Shown here piece by piece: positions 46,871 to 57,703 of a stretch of DNA of 64,000 bases. The notes beneath the pieces were generated by a model that saw only the letters and a list, made by a program, of their open reading frames with translations, searched no databases and had not been told where the DNA came from. Numbering within the stretch: position 1 is the first letter of the stretch; each line of letters opens with the position of its first letter. Both the position numbers and the translations under genes were made by a program. The DNA is from Hymenoscyphus infarciens. Lineage: Eukaryota > Ascomycota > Leotiomycetes > Helotiales > Helotiaceae. The stretch lies in NCBI GenBank assembly GCA_001414345.1, contig LLCB01000199.1, positions 46,812-110,811 on the forward strand. The letters are read 5' to 3'.

Positions 46871-47009
46871 ACTTGAATAACTTATTATAACTAATAGTGA
46901 ATTATGCTCCTCGCAGGTAAAATTCACTTATTAAACCCAGCCACCGCACTCGATTCCTTGGCAGAGCCTGGCCCAATAGTATCAAAGATAATTGCCTCAA
47001 TACCAACCA

Positions 47010-47022
47010 CTCGCTTAGCTTT
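47010..47022 (+). promoter_or_regulatory. Shared upstream motif CTCGCTTAGCTTT of family gene C
   Basis: Identical over 13 bases to the motif upstream of B, at a nearly identical distance (about 183 bp) from the start codon. Confidence 0.3.
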
Positions 47023-47192
47023 TAGCGCGAAGCGAAAAGTATTTAACTCCTGCCGTTTGACTTTTCAAACCTTCCCCTCTTTCCATCAGACAACCTCCAA
47101 ACCCACCACCACAACCCCAACCGCATTCCCAAAGCACTCTTTGCTCGCAGCAAACCCCTCTCCTCACCAACACACACCTCAAACGACGCGCA

Positions 47193-48314
47193 ATGGCCAA
47201 CAAGACAAAGCGAAAGGCCAAGAAGGTCAAGAATTCACCTTCGTCCTCGACCGCCCCAAGATCGACCGGTGAATCACCAACCGCCGCTCAACCCACCACC
47301 GAAAGCTCTTCCACCAGTACCGATCGAGCCCCTCCCACCGAGGAATCTCCGCCAATGGTTGTCGAGGCCATAACTCACTCGGCCCCCAATAGCCAACCAA
47401 ATGAGCCAATCGACTCCAAATTGCGCGAATGGACCGATGGAATGTCTCTGGGGGTGAATGAATACAGATTCGTGAAAATTCTGTTTGAAACAAACACGTC
47501 GTACAAGGAGTTGAAGGCCGTAAGCGAGAAAAAAATGGCACATGACCAAAAAATCATTTCGGCGTTGGAGAAGGAAAATGAGAAGTTGAAGAAGTCGGAC
47601 GCAGACAAGGACAGTTTCAACAAGGTGCTGTGGGCTAGGTTCAAGGAGGTGAACGATGCTTTGAAGAAGCAAACCTCAGGAGCCGGGGCCGAGAAGGCAG
47701 TGGAGGAGCAAGCGAGTTCTTTAAGAGCTGCACACGAAGTCGAGATGGAAAACTTGAGGACTGAGCACCAAGCAGCATTGAGCGCTTTGGAGGCAGAGAA
47801 GGAGCAACAAACCACACAATTGTTGGGGGATGTGGTACGAATCGCTGTGAGCGCACACCAGGAGAAAGGCGACATGGAATCTGCTTTCATGGAAGAAAAG
47901 GAGGTTTTGGTTGCACAAACCGAAGAAAAGCTCGCCGGCACCAGACGACTATTCTTCGCAATTTTCCTTTCCTTCTTCACCATCGGGATGCTTCTGTTCT
48001 TCGGCCCAGCTTGCAGCAAGTTCCTCTACGACTTTGTGGCCACCAACCTCTCACCAATCATTACTCCGATCACCTCAATTTGCAGCAACATCGTGCGATT
48101 TGCATATGATCTCTTTCACCAAAACGATCCTCCAACCTCAATCCGTACCCTGGTTTCCGTTTCTGCTTTTACTCGCCTTGAGGCAATCATCGCACCGACC
48201 TGCTACGAAAACATTAGCGTCGCGCCCGACGTTGCGTTCGAGCCGGTTAAAAGTTGCGGAATCAACATCCTATGTTGGTTTGCGAAGGGATGTGGATGGC
48301 TTGGTTTTGTTTGA
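47193..48314 (+). CDS. Coiled-coil/single-membrane-helix protein, family member C
   Basis: Intronless, 373 residues, apparently intact. The N-terminus is basic then Ser/Thr/Pro-rich (MANKTKRKAKKVKNS), and about residues 85-250 form a coiled coil (ISALEKENEKLKKSDADKD, SALEAEKEQQTTQLLGD). A membrane helix is at about 253-272 (LFFAIFLSFFTIGMLLFFG). The tail begins VSVSAFTRLEAIIAPTCYEN at 321, then ISVAPDVAFEPVKSCG and a final CWFAKGCGW. The interval from helix to signature is 68 residues, the same as in B. A long coiled coil before a near-C-terminal helix fits a tail-anchored or type II membrane protein, orientation unknown. The start ATG (CGCAATGG) follows a pyrimidine-rich leader. Function not known to me. 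Confidence 0.85.
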   Translation: MANKTKRKAKKVKNSPSSSTAPRSTGESPTAAQPTTESSSTSTDRAPPTEESPPMVVEAITHSAPNSQPNEPIDSKLREWTDGMSLGVNEYRFVKILFETNTSYKELKAVSEKKMAHDQKIISALEKENEKLKKSDADKDSFNKVLWARFKEVNDALKKQTSGAGAEKAVEEQASSLRAAHEVEMENLRTEHQAALSALEAEKEQQTTQLLGDVVRIAVSAHQEKGDMESAFMEEKEVLVAQTEEKLAGTRRLFFAIFLSFFTIGMLLFFGPACSKFLYDFVATNLSPIITPITSICSNIVRFAYDLFHQNDPPTSIRTLVSVSAFTRLEAIIAPTCYENISVAPDVAFEPVKSCGINILCWFAKGCGWLGFV

Positions 48315-49265
48315 TTTTCTCTTGGTCGGAACGTTGTTTCTTTTTTCTAGGTTGAGGGATTAATCCTCTCCTACATTTTCCTTTTCTTGTGGCCTCGCTA
48401 CCAGAATCACCTCATTCCTTCTCGAATCTCGCGGCTGCGGCATTGTGTTCGCCCCTTTGGGTGTCCTCTGCTGTGGTACGTCTCAAGCAAGATGAGTGTG
48501 AGTTTCTGGGGCGGTGGAGAACTTATGGCTAGAGCCCTTCTGTATTTAATTTCTTTTTCCGGTGGACTCGTGGATCGTTGTTGGTTGGAGGATTTGAGGA
48601 TTCGTTTTGTACTCGTTTGGGAATCTCTAGCCCTCTCGAGATATTTTTGTGAGGCCCGTTAGAGGTCATCTTTGCAGTGGAGTTTTCGGTGGAGTTTTCA
48701 GCGATGGTGTTTGGTGTTCTTCACAATAATGAAAATAGTACAGACTTTGACAAATATTCCTCTTTTGAGTGATAAAACAACTTGCTGAGTACTTCTTGCT
48801 GTTCGAGACTTTTACTGATCACTAATCCTTGAAACTGTCCATTAAACCCTATTTCAAACAGTAAAGCATTTTTGGGTCGCACTCAAGTACCTAGCTAAGG
48901 CACTAGCAAGAAGCAAATAATCTTAAACAGAGAGGCCGGTTTTCTCTGCATACTATACCCTACCATACAAATCAAGCCACCAATCCCAGGAAAGAATCAG
49001 CATGGAGAACCAAAATAAAGAAATTGATTCAATTGAAAAATATCTAATTCCAGATGGTCGAGAACAAACAATTATTCAGGTAAAACAACCCCCCGAGAAA
49101 AAGACCCCGCTTTTATCCATCAGTCCAGCCCGGCCCAGATCCCACCCATTTCATAACCTAAACAAGACGCCCGTCCCATGAATCCATTTCAGTCATAAGT
49201 ATCAAAGCTCGAATCCCAAATCCCAAATCCTAGGAGAATGGCATAAAAGTGGGAAGTATTTAAAA
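48315..49265. other. Intergenic between two 3' ends
   Basis: Convergent 3' flanks of family gene C and the GH16/WSC gene. No gene supported. Confidence 0.45.
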
Positions 49266-52200
49266 CTAATACCAGCAAAGTAATGCAATGACAAAAACAG
49301 CAAAACAAAATGTTTGTCCCGGAGTATAAAGCTTTATACTCGGTGAAGCCACCGTCGAATTCGTTGAGCCTGCATTTAGGGGCGTGAGAGGTGCGTTTTT
49401 ACTATCCAAAGATCCAGGATTGGCAGGTGGATTTGAATCGCTGCATCCGGAATCTCCACACGAACCTGGATTTCCACTAGGAACTGTTGGAGTGGGGGTC
49501 ATGATTGTAGAATTCTTGGACTTGCAGTTCTCTCCTTCGCAAATGTGTGGTTTCGTAGAGTTGGTGGACTTGTGCTTGCAGCTTTCCCCTTCACAAATTG
49601 GTTGTGGCTTTGGAGAACCTGGGGTTTCCTTGCACTTGTCTCCCTCACATTTGTGACCCGGCTTGGAAGAATCTTCAGATTCTTTGCAATCATCTGCCTC
49701 GCATTTATGACCTGGCTTCGGGAAACCTCGGTGATCTTTACACTCTTCTCCTTCACAAACGTGATCAGGCTTTTGCGAAGTTGACGTTGCTTTCTTGCAA
49801 CTCTCATCTTCGCAGACCCCAGCTCCTTCATGTTCCCCCTTGTGCTCTTCTGGTTTCTTTCCTGGCGATGGAGCTGGATGACCAGTCTCCTTGGGGAAAT
49901 CTGGCCCTGGTTTCACGGGCACAGTTACGACAATCGTATTTTCCTTTTCCGGTCCACAAGCATTGCAAGATTTCGTGACTGTTGTCATGGGACACTCGGG
50001 TGTCTGTGGAGTGATTTTGGTAGCGTGGTTGTCGAGATGTGTTACAGGAGAGTTTTTAGGGTATTCACAACCACAAACTTCAATTGTGGTGGTGTGGGTA
50101 AAAGTTTCCAAGCTCTTCTCGGCACAGGTGCAAATATCGATATATGTTGCTAGTTGTAAAGTCAGTAGGGCGTGAGAGCCTCGGGGCTGGGGGGCAACAT
50201 ACTAGTGAGAACAGTGGTATAGTACACGTGCTCCTCATGGTCTTTCTTTCCACCGTGTTCATGTTCATCAGGACCATTCTTTTCGCCATTCTCGTTTTCT
50301 CCTTTGCATTTTTCATCTTCACAATGCTCACCATCGCGGTGATCTGGCTTTTCGCCGGGCTTTTCACCATCATGCTCCCCTCCTCCCTCGCAGTGTTCGT
50401 CATGGCATTTAGTATCTTCCTCGTGACCTGGCTTCTCCTCATGGTGATCCTCATCGCCATCCCCCTTTCCACCTCTACAATGTTCATCGTGGCACTCTGT
50501 ATCTTCCACGGACTGCTCGGGATGTTCGGGATGATCAGGTTTTCCCCCACGGTGTTCTTTCCCCCCCCGGCAATGTTCTTCGTGGCACTCGGGTTCGTCA
50601 TGATGAGGTTTCCCACCATGGTTCTCATGCCCCGGGAGTTCACTTCCATTTCCACAGTCTGGCTCGGTACAATGAGATTCATCTTTTTCACCATGTCCGC
50701 CATTATGAGATTCATCGGCATCATCACGTCCAACATGGCCATGATCTGATCCTCCAGGTGAGTTTCCATAGTTATAATGGCCAAGTCCGCTTTCTGAGCC
50801 GGGTCCATTTCTGTTTCCATAAACACTAACCAGCCAGTGTTTTCTATCATCATCATCATCTCCCTCCTCGCGGTCATGCTCGCCACCACAGAAGCCATCA
50901 GAGTTGCCAGGACATGGCTTCAAACAATCTCCGCCCCATTGGTAAGAGTCGCCCTCAACATCATTGCTGCAAAGACAATGATTTCCGTGTATGCCAGCAA
51001 TAGCAAAACCATCGCAAGCGCGGAAGCAGACTTCGGGTGTCATATCAGGAGAAGTCAACCGATCAACGAATCCACCAAATTGTTCAGCGCAGGATACGCA
51101 GCCAATATATGGATAGCTGAAAGTTGAACCGGACGGGTGATGTGATGGGGATTCTTCTTCATTGGGCCCTAATGGATGAGAAGTATGGCCGTGAGTATGT
51201 GACGGGCGGTTGGAGTCATCATGAACTCCTTGATGGCCATGTCGATGATACCCGCCCTCTCCTTCATCTGAAGAATCATTTTCGTTTTCAAACAAAGGAT
51301 TGTGCCAACCTGTATTGCCTTTATAATCGTCATCGCTTCCTGCACCGGCAGGAATGAGTGGGTGGCTATGTCGATGGCCCCCATCCTCTCTATCTCCTTC
51401 TAGAGAATCAGATTCGTCGTTAAACAATGGATTACGCCAACCACGATGCCCACCAACGGATCCTGGTATAGCTATGTTACGATATCCGCTGCCTTCGTCC
51501 TCTCCATCTCCATTCTCGCCCATACCATCGTATGTGCCAGAGGAATGACCCTGGTATGCTGGTCGTCCTCCAGGTAGGTCCTCGTAGCCGGGTATGGATG
51601 GGAAGTACGAATCGATGTCTGGTTCACTGAAACCATAGTATCCCTCATCATCGGAATCACTGTCGCCATTTGGATTATTCGATCCTGGTCGATTATAGTT
51701 TCCAGGTCTCCCACTAGAGAATTCAGGACGGCCACTGTCGTACTCATCATTGGAGCCGGTGTAACCCTCATCCCCAGTGCCTTTGTACCCATCAGACTCA
51801 TTTGAGCCTGGTCGATTGTAATTTCCAGGTCTCCCACTAGGGGAGCCTGGACGGCCGTTACCATGCTCATTTTCTTCTCCTTCTACAGTTTCCTGTGACT
51901 CTTCGGGTTCTTCTGGTTCTTCACTTTCCGCTCCGGTACCACTATTCGGTGGTCGTCGTCCATCGGTAGAGCCAGAGCCAGGGTTATTGGGTCTGTTGGG
52001 GCCCCTAACTCCTCCAGGAGATGTCCTTGGACGGCCAGAGCGAGAATCGCCAGGTTCATTAGAGCCATTAGTTTCTTCAGATGATAGCCCAGGCCCAGTC
52101 GCAGCACCGTCCTCAATTGGAAACCTCCCCAAGCCAAAGGTGCGATACAGAGTTAGATAGTATTCTTCCTCGCCTTCACCCTCGCCCTCACCACCACAAG

Positions 52201-55200
52201 TCTGAGTAGAATCACCGGGGCACGGAACGTGACAATCTCCAGAATTCCGAGGTAATCCAGAAAATCCGTTTGTGCAGAAACATTGCGTGCCGTGAATACC
52301 AGCGTACGTAAAGGCGTTGCAGGCACGGAGACAAGCTTGAGGCGTGAGGGATCCAGATTGCATCCGTGGTGTGAGGGGTTGAGAACTGAGAGAACTGGAT
52401 GATATACAGCCAGCGACAGAAAATGACGGGAGGTTTGGATTTCTTGTAGGAACTGGACGATTTGGTCCGTGTCTGATACCGTTTGCAGAAATGGCACCAC
52501 CAAATGAAGCCGTAGGGTTTGCTATTGGCCTATTTGGCCCTCTAACACCACGTCCAGCCGTAGCAATTGCAAACCCCTCTGCTGCGTTGAGCGATGCCCG
52601 GGCCCCACCTCTCGTTCGTGTCCTAGAATCAACTTCGTCTAGGGATGCTCTTGCGCCGCCTCTTGTTCGTGTTCTCGAGGTCGAGACTGTTGGGTCAGCA
52701 ACAGGTCTATTTGGCCCTTTTATAGGACGGCCGGCAGTAGCTCTCGAAGTCTGAGCTGCGTTAAACGATGCTCCTGTGCCGCCTCTTGTTCGTGTTCTCG
52801 AGGTTGAGACTGTTGGGTCAGCAACAGGTCTATTTGGCCCTTTTATAGGACGGCCGGAAGTAGCTCTCGAAGAAGTCTGCGCTGCGTTAAACGATGCTCT
52901 GGCCCCGCTTCTCGTTCGTGTCCTCGAATCATCCCCGTTGCCTCTTGTTCGCGTTCTTGAGGGCGACACCGTGGGATTGGCGATAAGTCCATTTGGGCCT
53001 CTTATGGAGCGTCCTGCTGTAGCCCTCGAAGATCCTTGTGCTGCGTCAAACGATGCCCTAGCACCAGTCCGTGTTCGCGTTTTTGTCCCTGTTCTCGAAC
53101 TATCAGTACTGTCAAAAGATGCTCCTGCACCACCTCTTGTCCTCGTTTTGGAGGGTGAAACTGTGGGGTTTGCGAGAGGCCTATTTGGTCCTCGAATTCC
53201 ACCATTGAGTGGTCTCGAATTGGTTGGGTTGGGAAGAGGAATATTTGGCCGTCTGATACCACCACTATTGGGTGGTTTTGATGTAGTAGGGTTTGGGATT
53301 GGAACGTTTGGTCCTCGAATACCACTCCCAACTCCATTGGTCACTGCATCTAAAGCCGGACGAGTAAATGACGGTCGAGCAGTGGTTTTAGTACGTGTAC
53401 GTGTAGGCGACGTTGATGGTTTTCCTCCACGAGGGATTCCAAAACCGGATTCGCTGGGTCCAGGAAGTGGAGGATTGTTATTTCCGTTCGAAGGGCGATT
53501 TGCTCCCGTGCTCCCGCCGAGTAGGGGACGTCCAATGATTCCCAAAGTTGCAGCCGTCCCAGGACCGGCATTAACACCAAGGCCAGAGCCAGAACTACCT
53601 TTAGGAATCCCATAGCCAGGGTCGTTGGGTCCTAAATTTGCACTACCTTTAACAACGGCAGCTGCTTCAAGGCTAGAACTAGATCCAGTATTGCTTGACG
53701 TCCCTCCCAAACCGAGATCAGCGGCAGCCCCAAGACCTGCATTCGCGTTGAGTTTGGATGCAGAGGAAGGTGTATTGATTTTGCCATTCAAAGACGCAGA
53801 GCCTCCAATACCAGCAGCAACATCACCGGCGATAGGAAGCCCATGACGAGAGCCTCCGGCCCCAAGAGTCGCAGTAGCAGCAAGCCCCAGATCCGCAGAG
53901 ATAACGCCAGGAATTCCCGTTCTCACACCAGCCCCCAGTCCAGCAGCAGCACCAAGAGTTCCCACAAGAGGAAGTTTCAAATTCTCCGCATTCTCCGCAT
54001 TCTCCGCATTCTCTGCGTTCTCCTCTCTCTTCTGGACAGGGCTATTCCGGAGCCAAGATGAAGGTATTCCCTTGTAACTATGGCTCTCGACACTTGGTCG
54101 TAAGCGAGGAGGCGGTGTCGGTGCGGGAGTATGGACAACGCCATTAAGAATGTAAACTTCCTTGACAATATGATGAGAAACAACTTGCGTTTCAGCGTGG
54201 AACCGATAATTCGTACGCGTTGGTGCCCCTGTCGTGCCATCGTTTTCCGAGATCAAGGAGACCAGTTTTCCAATATTCTTCGCAATGTTCTTGCCGATTT
54301 TATTACCGATTTTATTGTGCTTGTCGTCATCATCCTCATTGCCGCTTTTTGTTCCAGGCACAAAATTATCGAAGATATCGTGGAATTTGTTCTCTTGCTC
54401 TGATGCAAAAGAAGGTTGTGGTTGTTTGGCTTCTTGGGCTTCATTGGCTTCTATCTCGCTCTCGGTGTCTTTAAAGATAATGGGCGTTGCCTCGGCAGGA
54501 ATGTTGAAGCCATCGTGACCAAATACCAATCCTCGTCGATTTTTGTTGGAGGAGCCTTCGAGAACAGCGATTTCTGGTCCGATAGCGTCGATGATTTGCT
54601 CGCCCAGATTCTGAGTAGAATCCGCGGATAATTCTATTTGGGGCGGGGACTGAAGTGTACTCCCCTTGGCTTTGCCAGCCAGTTCAGGGGAGAGATCCTG
54701 AGCAACTTCTTGTACTTGTACGTTATTCTGTGTCGAACCTGAAGTTGCAAAACCTGTAGCTTCGGCGCCAATCTCAATCGAAGCTGTCGCCTCGCCGGCT
54801 GCAACGGGTTGCGAAACCTCGGGTGAAGAACCTTCAGTCTCGTTTAGGGCAGCGAATCGACCAGGGCCGCTTGCAGTGTATGTATAGACTTTGACGGAGT
54901 TGATAGCCCAGTAGCTATATCATGTTATGTAAATATGATGCCTCAACAAGATGTACTAAAGGGGTATGGGAAACCTACGCATCCCTGAAAGCCGCTGGAT
55001 TTTGTGCAACAAATGCGTTACAACTTGATGCTAGTTTGGAACATATAGCATCAGTCGACCAAACATCAGCCGCCCACTAGAATAATCAATTTAGCAACTC
55101 CTCTTGACTTAATCCTCGACGACTATCACTCACATCGCCACAGAAAGTAGTATCAAACACAATATTGTGACCTTTGAAATGGGAATCAATATCACATTTT

Positions 55201-56230
55201 CCCTTGAAAAACGACTGCGGAGTTCCCCAGCTGCTTGTATCCGGCTTTCCACGCTTTAAATTGCTTGGTATCGAATTTCTGGGGAAGAACCATATTTTGA
55301 TGAATTGCGATGTCCATTCCACTGTTGAGCAATAATCAGTACTCAGTTCAATGTAGTAGTATGAGATTCCACTTACTAGCATATACACCGCCGCCGATCG
55401 CATTAAACCCCTTTCCGTAGGTCGAGCTGCTGGTTGAGTAAACGTCACAGCCAGCATTGCCATTCGTGGCGCCATCGCAATTGGTATGTTGAATTTTGCC
55501 GAGTTGATTCGTCCGAGTCATTTGACAATTCGTAGATCTAAACTGGGTTAGCATTTCTTTCTCAATAACCAACCAAACCTACGTATGAAGAGCCATAGAA
55601 TTAACCCGCTGGCTATTGACTCCTTCAATGATGTCAATCTCGCCTTTATTGGGCCAATCGGATCCCAACGTCCAGACTATCCATCTTGTCAGCGGTAACT
55701 CAACATACCATCTGAGTATACTGACATGCGGGCCAAGTGCCACAGCTTCCTCCTGGCATATGCGCAATATCGGCAACGAATAGTCCATGGGTCCATGATT
55801 TCTTTGACGTTATACGAACGCTTTTCCTTCCCGGCCCCGTAGGGCTGAGTTTCGAATAAGAGTCGACCCATAACCATGCTTGATGGTTTGGAGTAACCCC
55901 GGTGAGGCCAAGACTCGATGCTTGGGAAGATGATACATATCTAAAGCTTGTGTCAGTTGAGTGGCCAAGTAAACTAGGAGTCTCGCATACGTGACGAAAC
56001 CATGAGTTGGATCAGAATCCTGTAGATGCTTAGCGGGTGGACAAATGGTAAGAATAGGTGTCTAAGAGGTTGCTCCTTTCAACCTAAGGAGATGGACTTA
56101 CTGTAAAGAAATCGAATCCATCAAAAAACCTCGAACCTGAATATGCTGTGTCTAATTGATAGGTGAGCGCGAGCGCTCCAGAAAATACAAAGCACAGTGT
56201 CCAAAGCACTGAAAGGTACATTTTAGACAT
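49266..56230 (-). CDS. GPI-anchored GH16 glucanase-like protein with two WSC domains and repeat arrays
   Basis: Nine exons (56230-56102, 56019-55991, 55940-55726, 55676-55583, 55537-55377, 55321-55134, 55076-54979, 54914-50203, 50149-49266) join in phase to 2169 residues. Signal peptide (LSVLWTLCFVFSGALA), then a GH16 domain (about 25-320) with the catalytic EIDIIE (Glu137, Asp139, Glu142) and final YWAINSVKVYTYT. Then a spacer, a Gly/Ala/Asn-rich region, an array of ~8 units of about 35-40 residues (RTRTRGGARAS..., RPIKGPNRP.A.PTVS), WSC domain 1 (about 1135-1230), a Gly/Ser/Asp-rich spacer, WSC domain 2 (about 1570-1665), His/Glu repeats with ECHDEHC, TTVLTTTYIDIC, Cys repeats (CEG..CK), and a hydrophobic GPI-type C-terminus. 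GH16 enzymes act on beta-1,3(1,4)-glucans or crosslink wall chitin and glucan; WSC domains bind wall glycans. Location: cell wall/plasma membrane. It could be two genes, but one frame crosses GH16 into the repeats. Confidence 0.88.
52620..53420. repeat. Intragenic repeat array in the wall protein
   Basis: Degenerate units of about 105-125 bp encode RTRTRGG.RAS...A....ATAGRPI.GPNRP. Two neighbouring units (about 52655-52750 and 52778-52875) are nearly identical at the DNA level, suggesting recent duplication or unequal crossing over. Confidence 0.8.
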
Positions 56231-56478
56231 CCTCGTGGATGTTGCACCTGTCCAGACAGACACAAACATCAGATGATGGGGAAAATTATAGTAGGCTTTT
56301 CCGCGCGGTTTATATTGGAAGGGCAACGCGAGGTACCTTGAGGAATGCTACAGTCGTCGCGGTATTTGGAACATCGGGGTAATCAGCCTATGATAAATTC
56401 AGTAAGCATATCCGCGACAGTATCACTGGAATGTCCACATGGTAACGTGTGTATTGATGGTATGATCGGGAATAGTGT

Positions 56479-57703
56479 TCATTGATTTTCGGGTATGCTC
56501 TTCCAATTCTCCCATTCTAAATTGCCCCGCCAACCCCAAACTACGGCATAATGCCGCGCCAATATCTGCCATTCTTCGACCTCATCCAACCCCTCAAGAG
56601 CATCAACTCTTTCCTTTTCATCTGAGGAAGTCCAGTTTTCCCAGATGCGCTCTATGGTTTGTGCTTGTTGGCCCCCGTCGACATCGGCAGTTTTGAAACC
56701 AGCATCTGAAAGTCTCTGTTTTTGATCCGAAAGGGTCTTGTACATTTTGACAGTTGGCATCGTGATATTCCTAGAGGCTAGGTTTGCAACCATCATCTGT
56801 CCGAAGGATGTGTCAACTCCTATTGGCTCGTAGAGCACGATGCCCAGAGATGGTATCCGATCCGCGAACCATCTTATCACATCTTGGGCATTATCCACCT
56901 CCAAATAACACAGACAGCATTCGGAAATTATGAGTGTAGGTAAATCGCTTCGAATGCCATGAAAGTAATCGAGCGTTTTCATGGAAGGAGTGTATGGAAG
57001 TCGACGCAGATCAAGGGGGTGGCAACAGTAACGGATGTCTGTTTCCCCGTTTTCTGTCCCAGCAAAGCCCCATTCCGGCTCGGCATCAGCATCCGCAGCA
57101 TCTTTGCTCTGCTTTGTGAAAAAGCTGGCAGTTTTATCCTGATCCGACAGGGCTTGGTTTGTGGAAGCCAATTGTGATTTTGTTTCGCAAACGGATGGAA
57201 AATCAAATTCGTGATATACCAGGTTACGATGTTTGTTTTTGGAGCGAAGGCGGAAATATCTTGTATCTGTTCCAGCACCGAGAGATATGATTTGTTTCGT
57301 GGGAGTATCATTCGAGGTATGGGAGAGGAACGCATCAATGAGGATGTCCAAAGCGCTGGTTCGTGTATAGGTTCCTATGATACTAGATCAGTACAGGGCA
57401 ACCAAGGGCAGCGCGCTTGAAGAATTGTAGATAGATACCGCGATTTATCACTGGCAGCCGGCGTGTGCCAGGTCCGTTAACAAAGTATGGCGCAAATGGG
57501 TCGTCAAGATAGCCCACAGAGACTGCACTGAGGCGTGATACAGCTGCATCTGTATCTGTTGACTGAATATCGAGATCCTTTCGTTGTTGAGCAGGAGTGC
57601 CATCCGACCGCCCTGATCCTCGACCACGACCTCTTCCACGACCACCTCGCAAACGGGGACCGCCCCGTGAAGCCAGAAGATTCGGTATTTGGGGTGCAGA
57701 CAT
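56479..57703 (-). CDS. PPM1: Leucine carboxyl methyltransferase 1 (protein phosphatase methyltransferase)
   Basis: Methylates the C-terminal Leu carboxylate of the PP2A catalytic subunit with SAM, in the cytosol and nucleus, favouring B-subunit binding. Two exons, 57703-57439 and 57374-56479, give 386 residues. The N-terminus has an RGG-type run ([14 protein letters not shown]), then [20 protein letters not shown] and [13 protein letters not shown] typical of the family. SAM-binding loop [26 protein letters not shown] and VLYEPIG are further family motifs. Ends with [10 protein letters not shown], as in LCMT1. The GTATCT...CATAG intron joins INRG to TYTRTS. Yeast Ppm1 is 328 residues; the extra length is at the N-terminus and an acidic loop. 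Confidence 0.95.

Noticed and set aside
46904..47272. 122-codon frame overlapping the start of family gene C
   Set aside because: Different frame from C, lies in the pyrimidine-rich leader, no coding character.
52491..53846. Long plus-strand open frames rich in Pro/Leu/Val
   Set aside because: Antisense shadows of the repeat array in the minus-strand wall protein.
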